Assembly (NCBI RefSeq): GCF_019802345.1
Contig: NZ_JAINDZ010000026.1
Coordinates: 1 to 64,000 of the forward strand
DNA length: 64,000 nucleotides
From: Methylosinus sp. Sm6
Lineage (GTDB): Bacteria; Pseudomonadota; Alphaproteobacteria; Rhizobiales; Beijerinckiaceae
Direction: 5' to 3'
Below, piece by piece: positions 56,563 to 64,000 of this stretch. A program made the position numbers and the translations under genes. Below the pieces are notes generated by a model. That model was not told where the DNA came from. It did no database searches and saw only the letters and a program-made list of their open reading frames with translations. Each line of letters starts with the position of its first letter. Position 1 is the stretch's first letter.

Positions 56563-56874
56563 CGCTCCGTCCTGCATCGATCACAGGCCGCCGCCGCCGC
56601 CGCGGTCCCGAAGCGCTGCTTTTCAGCCGGCGTCCGCCGAAATTTCCGTCCTGTTTACCTTCTCGCGACATTCTCTCGGAGGTAATGGTGAAGGTCTAGA
56701 TTGGAAAGCAAAAAACAACCCGTCAAAAAAGCGCCAAATTGTAAATTCAGTCTACGTATCATGCCGTGCCTGCGAGTATGAACTGTATCTCGTGTGGCAT
56801 TTCTCCAGTGACTCGACGCAGTGCAAGCGTCGTAACCGAGTGCGTTACGGACACAGCTCCGAAAGTGGGGGTGA
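56563..56874. other. Spacer with AT-rich middle, no gene seen
   Basis: The 312-base gap before the DUF2778 gene. The middle (56.70-56.77 kb) is A-rich (GCAAAAAACAACCCG and TCAAAAAAGCGCC words) and probably carries the promoter of the next gene, although I cannot assign clear boxes. A start-like GGAGGTAATG near 56.68 kb opens a frame of only four codons. Confidence 0.35.
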
Positions 56875-57882
56875 ATGACTCAGACGACCGGCGACAATAA
56901 CGAGCTCTACACCGAAAACCGCCGCGCCTTTTCCCGCAGAATCGTCTTCTCGGCCGTTCTTCTCGCCGGCGCCGCGACCTCCGGCGCGCTGATCTGCGTC
57001 GCCGATGGCGACAAAGATGCCGGTCAGGCCGCCGTCCGGTCGGTTTCCAATCCCTTCGGCGCCATGCTCGTCGATCTGCGTTCGCGAGTTGTGGCGGAGG
57101 TCGCTTCGCTCGCGCCGATCGAGGCGCGGAGCGGATCGGCGACGAATGGCGAGACGGAGGCGGCCGAGCCGGCCAAAACTTCAGAGGCCGCGCGTTCCGA
57201 GGCTGCGCCCGCCTCCGCGGCGGCGCCACGCGCGCCCGTCGCCGAGCGCATCGCGCCGACGCCGCCGCGCCGCCCGTCCGAATTCGCCTTTCCGTTCGGA
57301 CGCGAGGGGTTTCGCGCGCCGGCGCGCGACATTGCGGCGAAGAAGACCGCGCTGTCGCCCGCGCCGGCCGACAATCGCTCGCTATTCGAGAAGTTCTTCG
57401 GCGCTTTGCAGCCGACGTCCTCGGCGCTCGCCTATGCGCCATCCGACACGCGAGTTTCCGACGCTTGGCGCGCGAGCGCCAATCCGGCGCTGCGCTATGA
57501 AGAGGGCACCGCCGTCTACGACATAACCGGCCATACGGTCTATCTGCCGAACGGCGCCAAGCTCGAGGCGCATTCCGGACTCGGCGACAAGTTCGACGAT
57601 CCGCGCTTCGCTCATGTGCGCATGCATGGCGTCACGCCGCCGCATGTCTACGATCTCACTCTGCGCGAGAAGCCCTTCCACGGCGTGCGCGCGATCCGGC
57701 TGACGCCGGTCGGTGGAGAGGGCAACGTCTTCGGCCGCGTCGGCCTGCTCGCGCATACCTATATGCTCGGCGCGCGCGGCGATTCGAACGGCTGCGTGTC
57801 CTTCAAGAATTATGCGGCTTTCCTTCGCGCCTTCGAAAAGGGCGAGGTCAAGCGGCTCGTCGTCGTCGCCCGGCTCGACTGA
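56875..57882 (+). CDS. DUF2778 (L,D-transpeptidase-like) envelope protein
   Basis: A 335-residue protein anchored by one N-terminal helix (RRIVFSAVLLAGAATSGALIC, residues 21-42). A 120-residue Ala/Pro-rich linker follows. The C-terminal domain (about 205-335) has YDITGHTVYLPNGAKLEAHSGLG, HVRMHGVTPPHVYDL and the catalytic-Cys motif ARGDSNGCVSF, matching the DUF2778 family, whose Tlde1 members are peptidoglycan-cutting L,D-transpeptidase-fold enzymes, some delivered as type VI toxins. No immunity gene or secretion genes are adjacent, so a housekeeping cell-wall role seems more likely here. Confidence 0.86.
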   Translation: MTQTTGDNNELYTENRRAFSRRIVFSAVLLAGAATSGALICVADGDKDAGQAAVRSVSNPFGAMLVDLRSRVVAEVASLAPIEARSGSATNGETEAAEPAKTSEAARSEAAPASAAAPRAPVAERIAPTPPRRPSEFAFPFGREGFRAPARDIAAKKTALSPAPADNRSLFEKFFGALQPTSSALAYAPSDTRVSDAWRASANPALRYEEGTAVYDITGHTVYLPNGAKLEAHSGLGDKFDDPRFAHVRMHGVTPPHVYDLTLREKPFHGVRAIRLTPVGGEGNVFGRVGLLAHTYMLGARGDSNGCVSFKNYAAFLRAFEKGEVKRLVVVARLD

Positions 57883-57910
57883 ACCAGGCGCGACGAGATC
57901 ATCTTCGGGC

Positions 57911-57945
57911 AGGGCGGCGGAGGCGCGATGCGCTCCCGCCGCCCT
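57911..57945 (+). terminator. Terminator after the DUF2778 gene
   Basis: A long hairpin with outer arms AGGGCGGCGG / CCGCCGCCCT and inner arms GCGC / GCGC is followed by TCGCATTTTC on the plus strand, 29 bases after the stop codon. Confidence 0.65.
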
Positions 57946-58117
57946 CGCATTTTCTATGCTCGAATCGCGCGCCTTCACCGACGCGCGCGGCGTATAGTTA
58001 CGTATGGACTTGGCGCCTCGAAGAGAGGAAACGAATGACGCGGCGTCGGCTCTCGCCGCCCGCGCATTGCCGCGCGGAAGCGTTCCTTTACTCGTTTGCA
58101 CTCGCCAAGATTCACCG

Positions 58118-58999
58118 ATGATCGATCTTCATTCTCATTTTCTTCCGGGCGTCGACGATGGCGCGGCCGATCTCGCGACGGCGCTGGACATGGCGCGCAT
58201 GGCGGTCGCGGACGGCGTCACCATCCAGGCCTGCACGCCGCATATACTGCCCGGCCTCTATCACAATACCGGCCCGGAGATTCGCCTCGCGATCCGCGCG
58301 CTGCAGGACCAGCTCGACCAGAACGATATTCCGCTGACGCTGGTCTCCGGCGCCGATGTCCATCTCGCGCCCGATCTCGTCGAAGGGCTGCGCTCCGGGC
58401 GCGTGCTGTCGATCGCCGACACGCGCTATGTGCTGGTCGAGCCGCCGCATCACGTGGCGCCGCTTCGGCTCGTCGAATCCTTCTTCAGCCTGCTGCTCGC
58501 CGGTTACGTTCCCGTCCTCACGCATCCCGAGCGCCTGTCCTGGATCGGCTCGCATTATGCGTCGATCGAAAAGCTCTATCAGAGCGGCGTGCTCATGCAG
58601 CTCACGGCAGGCTCGCTCGTCGGCGCGTTCGGACGCGCGCCGCGCTATTGGGCCGAGCGCATGCTGGACGAAGGACGCGCGCATATTCTCGCATCGGACG
58701 CGCATGGCGTCGGACGGCGGCGACCCAATCTCGGCCAAGGATTCGAAGCGGCGGCGCAGCGCGTCGGCGAGGAGGAGGCGGCTCTGCTGGTGCTCGGCCG
58801 GCCGCGGATGATTTTGGCGAACGAGCCGCCCTCGCGGCTGCCGGCGCCCTCGCGTGCGGCCGTCGCGGCCGCCAATGCGCATGCGCGATCGACGCGAACC
58901 TTTGGGGGCGGTCACGGACCGCATGCCGCGACGGGCGACGGCGGCGATGGCGACGGCTGGCGCGATTTTCTCGGCCGCGTGCGAGCAATCTTTCGATGA
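58118..58999 (+). CDS. CpsB/CapC-type tyrosine-protein phosphatase (PHP domain)
   Basis: A 293-residue member of the manganese-dependent PHP phosphatase family that dephosphorylates bacterial tyrosine kinases controlling capsule or exopolysaccharide export. Metal ligands lie in MIDLHSHFLPGVDDG, CTPHILPGLYHNT, SGADVHL, LTHPERL and ILASDAHG. The ATG at this position matches the family N-terminus; another in-frame ATG 38 codons upstream is possible. The C-terminal 60 residues are Ala/Gly-rich and outside the family. No tyrosine kinase gene is nearby, but polysaccharide genes lie elsewhere in the window. Confidence 0.86.
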   Translation: MIDLHSHFLPGVDDGAADLATALDMARMAVADGVTIQACTPHILPGLYHNTGPEIRLAIRALQDQLDQNDIPLTLVSGADVHLAPDLVEGLRSGRVLSIADTRYVLVEPPHHVAPLRLVESFFSLLLAGYVPVLTHPERLSWIGSHYASIEKLYQSGVLMQLTAGSLVGAFGRAPRYWAERMLDEGRAHILASDAHGVGRRRPNLGQGFEAAAQRVGEEEAALLVLGRPRMILANEPPSRLPAPSRAAVAAANAHARSTRTFGGGHGPHAATGDGGDGDGWRDFLGRVRAIFR

Positions 59000-59137
59000 T
59001 CGCGGGCTCGTGAGCGGCGCGGACGTCACCGGATCGACACAGGCGGCCGAGCCCGCATCCGAAGAGGAAGTAGGCGAGATGTTCTCTGCCGGCTTGCGGC
59101 TCGAGCGCCGGCGCGGCGCGGTGACGCGACGCCTCGT

Positions 59138-60127
59138 TCAGGCGGCGCCGCCGCGCATCAGCCGCATCACCTCGAGCGCGTCGGCAATCTCGTCGCGACG
59201 GCGCGCCACCGCCTCCTCGCCCTCGCGCACCGCCTCTTCCGTGCGATCGAATTCGACGAGGCCGATATGACCGACGCGCGGCGTGATGTGGACATCCGGC
59301 GGGTCGCCGGCGAGACGCGAGCGGGTGAGACGATCCTGCATGATGGCGAGCGATGTGGTCATGACGCCGAAAATGCTCGGCCGGTCGGGATCGCGTCGAA
59401 AAATGCCGCGCGTGAGGCTGTCGGTCAGAGAGGACATGAAGGGCTTCTGCTTGTCCTCCGCGAGAGTGAGCGGATCGAGGCCCATAGTCGCGGGAAGGCG
59501 CGCCGCGTCGCGCGATTTGCCGATGATGTCGGTGTTGAGATTGACCGCGAACACCAATTCGGCGCCGAGCGCGCGGCAGGCGGCGACCGGCAGCGGGTCC
59601 ACCAGCGCGCCGTCGGCGAGCCAGCGCCCTTCGAGCTCGATCGGCGGAAACAGGCCCGGCAGCGAAAAGGAAGCGCGCAACGCGTCGGCGAGATCGCCCT
59701 TCTGCAGCCAGATCTCGTGACCCGTCACCAGATCGGTGGCGACGGCGACGAAGGGAATGGGCAGGGTCTCGATCCGCAGCGGCCCTAGCGCGCGGCGCAA
59801 TTCCATGTGCAGCCGATCGCCCTTGATGAGGCCGCCATAGCCGAGCTGGAGATCGAGATAGGACATGATGCGCCGTCTGGTGAGCGAGCTCGCCCAGTCC
59901 TCGAGCTCGTCGAGCTTGCCGGCGAGGAAGCAGCCGCCGACCAGCGCGCCCGCCGATGCGCCGGCGATCACGTCGAATCGCACGCCGAGGCGGCGAAGCG
60001 CGCGCAAAACGCCGATATGCGCCCAGCCGCGCGCCATGCCACTGCTGAGCGCGAGGCCGATCTTGCGCTTTCCCAGCGTCGAGCCGGCGCCCGCGGGCGT
60101 CGGTCGTCCCGCGCTATCCTCTTGCAT
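59138..60127 (-). CDS. Patatin-like phospholipase (RssA-type)
   Basis: A 329-residue cytoplasmic esterase-like protein. It has the oxyanion loop GLALSSGMARGWAHIGVLRAL (glycine loop modified to SSGMARG), the nucleophile elbow GASAGAL (GxSxG) and the catalytic Asp in LADGALVDPLPVAACR (DGA). The RssA/NTE-type family hydrolyses phospholipid acyl chains. The C-terminus is a charged helix. It diverges from the PAS kinase-like gene across 92 bases. Confidence 0.89.
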   Translation of the reverse strand: MQEDSAGRPTPAGAGSTLGKRKIGLALSSGMARGWAHIGVLRALRRLGVRFDVIAGASAGALVGGCFLAGKLDELEDWASSLTRRRIMSYLDLQLGYGGLIKGDRLHMELRRALGPLRIETLPIPFVAVATDLVTGHEIWLQKGDLADALRASFSLPGLFPPIELEGRWLADGALVDPLPVAACRALGAELVFAVNLNTDIIGKSRDAARLPATMGLDPLTLAEDKQKPFMSSLTDSLTRGIFRRDPDRPSIFGVMTTSLAIMQDRLTRSRLAGDPPDVHITPRVGHIGLVEFDRTEEAVREGEEAVARRRDEIADALEVMRLMRGGAA

Positions 60128-60219
60128 AGGAAACCCTTTTTATCGTCCCACCGAACCCACATATCTGTAGCATCGGCCGTCGCGCCGCGCGACAGGGTCC
60201 CGCGCAAGGGGGCGCGCAG

Positions 60220-61353
60220 ATGAGCATGGACGCCGTTGGATTCGTGCATTTTCGTGACATGATCGAGGCGTCGCCGGCGGCGATCATCATGGCTGGCGCG
60301 GACGGCTTCGTGCGCTACGCCAATATGGAGACGGAGCGCATGTTCGGCTATGCTCGCGCCGAGCTGATCGGCCGTCCGGTGGAATTGCTCGTGCCGGCGC
60401 GGCTGCGCCGCCGCCACGCGCAATTGCGCCGTTTCTACTGCGCCGATCCGTCGCGACGGATGATGGGCGCCCGGCCGACGATGACGATCCGGGCGCGCCG
60501 CCGCGACGGCAGCGAGTTCCCGGTCGAGATTGGCCTCGCTCCCGCACAGACCGCCGCCGGCCTCGTCGTGACGGCGACCGTGCTCGACATGAGCGAACGC
60601 CGGGCGGTCGAGCGCGAGCTGTGCGCCAGCGTCGCCGAATTGGAGCGCGCCAATGAGCAGCTCGCGCAATTCGCTTATGTCGCTTCGCTCGACCTGCATC
60701 AGCCGCTGGCCGAGATCGTCGACTGCTCCGAACGTCTCGAGGCGGCGATGGCCGCGGGAGACTGCGCCGGGGTCGTGCAGGCGAGCAGCCGCATGCGCCA
60801 TTGCGCGCTCGGCGCCCGCGTCCTCGTCGAGGACCTGTTGATCTACGCCCGCACGATCTATGGCGATCAACGTCTGGAGATTCTGGAGCTCGGCGAGGAG
60901 GTGCGGCGCTCTCTGGAGGAGATCGCCCCGTCGATCCCCTGGGGCGAGACGCGGCTCCACATCGATCTTCCCGAGGCGACCTTCATCGCCGACAGGGCGC
61001 AGTTCGAGCGGCTCATCCAGAACATCGTCGCCAACGCCGTCAAATATCGCAAGCCCGGCAGCGCCGCGGAGGTGACGATCGCCGGCGCGGTGGACGAGGC
61101 CGCCATGCTGACGCTCGAAATCGCCGACCGCGGCGTCGGCTTCGACCCGGAGTTCGCGCAGCGCATTTTCGAGCCCTTCAGCCGCCCGGCCGGAGTCGAA
61201 TACGCCGGCGCCGGCATAGAGCTGGCGATCTGCAAATCCATCGCCGACCGCCACGGCTGGCGGATATCGGTCGAGAGCGAGCCGGAGCGTGGCGCGGCCT
61301 TCCGCTTTTCCATCCCGACTCTGTTCGCCATTCCGACGCCGCCAGGGGACTGA
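60220..61353 (+). CDS. PAS domain sensor, degenerate histidine kinase
   Basis: A 377-residue soluble protein. A PAS domain (about 10-125: FRDMIEASPAAIIMAGADGFVRYANMETERMFGY) precedes a HisKA-like helix hairpin and a HATPase domain. The usual phosphoacceptor sequence (VASHDLQEPL type) reads VASLDLHQPL: Leu157 replaces the His, a one-base CAC to CTC change. The N box (NIVANAVKYR) and G1 box (DRGVGFDPEF) are present, but the G2 box is GAGIELAICK with Glu for the usual Gly. It may bind ATP weakly or not at all and probably does not autophosphorylate at the normal site. No response regulator gene is next to it. Confidence 0.82.
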   Translation: MSMDAVGFVHFRDMIEASPAAIIMAGADGFVRYANMETERMFGYARAELIGRPVELLVPARLRRRHAQLRRFYCADPSRRMMGARPTMTIRARRRDGSEFPVEIGLAPAQTAAGLVVTATVLDMSERRAVERELCASVAELERANEQLAQFAYVASLDLHQPLAEIVDCSERLEAAMAAGDCAGVVQASSRMRHCALGARVLVEDLLIYARTIYGDQRLEILELGEEVRRSLEEIAPSIPWGETRLHIDLPEATFIADRAQFERLIQNIVANAVKYRKPGSAAEVTIAGAVDEAAMLTLEIADRGVGFDPEFAQRIFEPFSRPAGVEYAGAGIELAICKSIADRHGWRISVESEPERGAAFRFSIPTLFAIPTPPGD

Positions 61354-61476
61354 CGCTCTCCGCGCTTGCAAGGTCTTGACTATCGCCTCTTCGCCCCCGA
61401 TGCTGACGAACGAATTGTTCGGCAAATCGAACATGAGGCGAAAAATTTGGCGAGAGCGCTGCCGGCTATAGAGACA

Positions 61477-62640
61477 ATGTCCGCTTCCGACGCCCAATAT
61501 GGCCGATTCGTCGAATTCGCGGCGGACCGGCCGCTCGTCACCGACGGCGGGGGGCGCGTCGCGCCGCTCACCATCGGCTTCCAGACCTATGGCGAGCTGA
61601 ACGCCGCGCGCTCCAACGCCATTCTGCTCTGCCATGCGCTGACCGGCGACCAGCACGCCGCCAATCTGCATCCGCTGACCGGCAAGCCCGGCTGGTGGGA
61701 CGTGATGGTCGGGCCGGGCAAGCCTTTCGACACGGACCGCTTCTTCGTCATCTGCTCCAATGTGGTCGGCGGCTGCCTCGGCACCACCGGCCCGGCCTCG
61801 ACCGATCCGGCCACCGGCCGCCCCTATGGCCTCGATTTTCCGGTCGTCACCATCCGCGACATGGTCCGCGCCCAGTCCATGCTGATCGATCATCTCGGCA
61901 TAGAGACGCTGTTCTGCGTCGCCGGCGGCTCCATGGGCGGCATGCAGGTGCTGCAATGGGCGGCGAGCTATCCGCAGCGCGTCTTCTCCGCCATGCCGAT
62001 CGCCACCGCGCCCAAGCATTCCTCGCAGAACATCGCCTTTCACGAGGTCGGCCGCCAGGCGGTGATGGCCGATCCCGACTGGCGCGGCGGGCGCTATCTC
62101 GAGCAGGGCGTGCGGCCCGAGAAGGGCCTCGCCGTCGCGCGCATGGCCGCTCATATCACCTATCTCTCGGAGCCGGCGCTGCAGCGCAAGTTCGGCCGCA
62201 AGCTGCAGGACCGCGATGCGCCGACCTTCTCCTTCGACGCCGATTTCCAGATCGAGAATTATCTGCGCTATCAGGGCATGGCCTTCGTCGACCGCTTCGA
62301 CGCCAATTCCTATCTCTATGTGACGCGCGCCTGCGATTACTTCGATCTCGCGGCCGACTACGGCGGCTCGCTGGCTCAGGCCTTCACGGGCGCGAAGACG
62401 CGCTTTTGCGTCGTCGCCTTCAATTCCGACTGGCTCTATCCGACCTCCGCCTCGCGCGCGATCGTGCATGCGCTCAACGCCGGCGGCGCGTCCGTCTCCT
62501 TCGTCGAGATCGACAGCGACAAGGGTCATGACGCCTTCCTCGTGCATGAGCCGGAGTTCATCGCGACGACGCGCGGCTTCCTCGAATCCGCCGCGGCGGC
62601 GCGCGGGCTGCCGCCGCGCGCCGGAGGGACGCGCGCATGA
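61477..62640 (+). CDS. metX: Homoserine O-acetyltransferase/succinyltransferase MetX
   Basis: A 387-residue alpha/beta hydrolase-fold acyltransferase that activates homoserine for methionine synthesis. The catalytic Ser is in [15 protein letters not shown], the Asp in [14 protein letters not shown] and the His in [22 protein letters not shown] is the oxyanion region. The acyl donor (acetyl or succinyl) is not settled by these motifs. ATG before [10 protein letters not shown] chosen. Its stop overlaps metW by 4 bases. Confidence 0.95.
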   Translation: MSASDAQYGRFVEFAADRPLVTDGGGRVAPLTIGFQTYGELNAARSNAILLCHALTGDQHAANLHPLTGKPGWWDVMVGPGKPFDTDRFFVICSNVVGGCLGTTGPASTDPATGRPYGLDFPVVTIRDMVRAQSMLIDHLGIETLFCVAGGSMGGMQVLQWAASYPQRVFSAMPIATAPKHSSQNIAFHEVGRQAVMADPDWRGGRYLEQGVRPEKGLAVARMAAHITYLSEPALQRKFGRKLQDRDAPTFSFDADFQIENYLRYQGMAFVDRFDANSYLYVTRACDYFDLAADYGGSLAQAFTGAKTRFCVVAFNSDWLYPTSASRAIVHALNAGGASVSFVEIDSDKGHDAFLVHEPEFIATTRGFLESAAAARGLPPRAGGTRA

Positions 62641-63299
62641 ATGCTCCGTCCCCGCCTCCGCCGCCGCGCGCGGTTCGCGTCGATCTCGCCGCCGTCGCCG
62701 CAATCGTGACGCCGGGCAGCCGCGTGCTGGACGTCGGCTGCGGCGACGGCGCGCTGCTGCAATGGCTCGCCGAGACGCGGCAGGTGGACGGACGCGGCGT
62801 CGAATTGTCCCAGCGCGGCGTCAATGATTGCGTCGCCAAGGGCCTGTCGGTCATTCAGGGCGACGCCGACACCGATCTTGCCGATTATCCGACCGACGGA
62901 TTCGATTATGTGATCCTCTCGCAGACGCTGCAGGCGACGCGGCGGCCCAGGGATGTGCTGGTCAATATGCTGCGCATCGGCCGGCGCGCGATCGTCTCCT
63001 TCCCCAATTTCGGCCATTGGCGCGTGCGCCTGTCGCTGCTCCTCGGCGGGCGCATGCCGCTCACGCCCACGCTGACCGAGAACTGGTACGAGACGCAGAA
63101 CATACATCTCTGCACCATCAAGGATTTCGTCGAGCTCGTCGCCGATATCGGCGCACATATCGAGCGCGGCGTCGCGCTCGATCACTCCGGCCGGCCGATT
63201 CGCGTGCATGCGCCCTGGTGGGTGTGGAATCTGCTCGGCGCGCAGGCGATTTTTCTGCTCGAGCGCAACGAAGGAAAAAATATCTCGCCGCCTCCGTGA
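62637..63299 (+). CDS. metW: Methionine biosynthesis protein MetW
   Basis: A 220-residue methyltransferase-fold protein that partners MetX in many proteobacteria. The SAM-binding-like motif is [19 protein letters not shown], and [37 protein letters not shown] plus [19 protein letters not shown] are the MetW signatures. MetW raises the activity of MetX in some species rather than methylating a known substrate. Coupled to metX by ATGA overlap. Nothing is seen in the 284 bases after it. Confidence 0.94.
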   Translation: MNAPSPPPPPRAVRVDLAAVAAIVTPGSRVLDVGCGDGALLQWLAETRQVDGRGVELSQRGVNDCVAKGLSVIQGDADTDLADYPTDGFDYVILSQTLQATRRPRDVLVNMLRIGRRAIVSFPNFGHWRVRLSLLLGGRMPLTPTLTENWYETQNIHLCTIKDFVELVADIGAHIERGVALDHSGRPIRVHAPWWVWNLLGAQAIFLLERNEGKNISPPP

Positions 63300-63583
63300 T
63301 GGCGCGTAGACGGTTGAATCGCACGCGAATAGGGACGCGCAAAATTCGCCGCTCCGCATATTCGCCCAAATCCGCGGCGGGCCCGGGCGAGACAATGCAA
63401 GGCCCGCAAATTCAAAGCCGTCTCTGCGTCTCGCGCGACGTCTCGCAATTTCCTGCGCGACCTCTCGTCACTGCCCCACAGCTTTCCCAGCGCCTCCGAT
63501 CGCGATAGATTGCCAATAATGATCGACGGAGCGCGATTTGCGCGCCAATCCGTCGGCGAAATGGGGTTCGCCCGGAGCGCTCG

Positions 63584-64000
63584 ATGCCCGAGACGCCGTC
63601 TCTGAGGGACGTGCCGCTGTTCGCGTCTGTCGATGGGCAGACGTTGCAGCGCTTGGCGCGCGACTCCAAGATCGAATCTTTCGACGATGGAGCGACGATC
63701 TTCCGCCAAGGCGATCGCGCGCTCTGCGTGGTCGTCGTGCTCGAGGGCTATGTGAAGCTGTCGCGCACCGCCGCCTGCGGCGACGAGACTCTGATCAACA
63801 TCTGCGCGGTCGGCGAGAGCCTCTACGAGGCGCTGACGCCGGACGGCGAGCACTATCGCGTCGGCGCCGAGGCTATCGGCGACGTCTGCGCGATGAAGCT
63901 GCCGGCGACGCGCTTTCGCAATGCGATGCGCGAATCGTCCTCTCTCGCCGGAGCCGTGATCGCGGAGGCGTCGCGCAAGGTGAGCGCGCTGATCGGCGAG
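63584..64000 (+). CDS. Crp/Fnr-type cyclic-nucleotide-binding regulator, partial
   Basis: The window ends inside this gene; 139 residues are visible. They form a cyclic-nucleotide-binding-like beta-barrel: VPLFASVDGQTLQRLARDSKIESFDDGATIFRQGDRALCVVVVLEGYVKLSR, then CGDETLINICAVGESLYEALTPDGEHYRVGAEAIGDV and the start of the long C-helix. Cys residues at CVVV, AACGD and NICAV differ in place from the FNR iron-sulfur set. The DNA-binding domain lies beyond the edge. GGAG is 7 bases before the ATG. Confidence 0.77.
   Translation, partial: MPETPSLRDVPLFASVDGQTLQRLARDSKIESFDDGATIFRQGDRALCVVVVLEGYVKLSRTAACGDETLINICAVGESLYEALTPDGEHYRVGAEAIGDVCAMKLPATRFRNAMRESSSLAGAVIAEASRKVSALIGE

Noticed and set aside
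56875-57882. Type VI secretion effector of the Tlde1 type
   Set aside because: The domain family fits, but there is no immunity gene, no VgrG/PAAR and the protein has an N-terminal membrane anchor, so a cell-wall role is more likely.

Overview
The window is a GC-rich, gene-dense chromosomal segment of an alphaproteobacterium, most likely a hopanoid-making member of the Hyphomicrobiales (a Methylocystis/Methylosinus-like or Beijerinckiaceae-type organism is my best guess). The long CarB, an ELM1-family protein, the DUF3422, DUF1737, DUF2778 and DUF6460 families, and the squalene-hopene cyclase/HpnG/HpnH set support this. No methane oxidation gene is in view, so the genus is inference. I see no rRNA, tRNA, CRISPR array, transposase or prophage.

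Layout. 0.3-6.0 kb: a minus-strand unit of a ModE regulator, a periplasmic binding protein, a di-haem oxidoreductase and a TonB-dependent receptor, which looks like a metal acquisition unit with no permease in view. 6.1-9.1 kb: queF, rplS, a small HAD-like protein and an APH/P-loop fusion protein. 9.1-11.4 kb: an accessory pocket, AT-rich at its left end, with very small divergent genes around a palindrome, a ribbon-helix-helix regulator, a frame-disrupted membrane protein and a coiled-coil protein. 11.9-25 kb: core genes (carB, greA, ELM1, trxB, glyS, DUF3422, rpsD). 25-28.4 kb: a MarR regulator with a Cys-rich tail, a thioredoxin-like protein, a MOSC protein and a FAD desaturase-like enzyme. 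28.8-35.1 kb: dTDP-L-rhamnose operon rfbBCDA plus a large two-domain glycosyltransferase. 35.2-39.7 kb: small envelope proteins, recO, parC. 39.9-43.1 kb: a HigBA-like toxin-antitoxin pair, a hotdog thioesterase, and a divergent NmrA-like/HxlR pair around a strong operator. 43.1-45.6 kb: trpB, DUF29, trpF. 46-50.3 kb: hopanoid genes hpnH, hpnG, shc. 50.4-54.2 kb: an XRE regulator, small membrane proteins, a Rieske ferredoxin with an unknown partner, and a polysaccharide-type ABC exporter. 54.3-64 kb: hrcA, lldD, DUF2778, a CpsB-like phosphatase, a patatin, a degenerate histidine kinase, metX-metW and the start of a Crp/Fnr-type gene.

How they work together. Three envelope themes recur: rhamnose synthesis plus glycosyltransferase, ABC exporter and CpsB-like phosphatase (surface polysaccharide); hopanoid side-chain synthesis (outer membrane lipids); and TonB/ModE-linked uptake. 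Several families of palindromic repeats are scattered between genes, and two copies lie in frame inside the ELM1 and glyS reading frames.

The best candidates for something undescribed are the 9.4-10.7 kb small-gene module with a regulator, shared palindromic promoters and a +1 frame break, and the Rieske plus unknown-protein pair at 51.2-52.4 kb.
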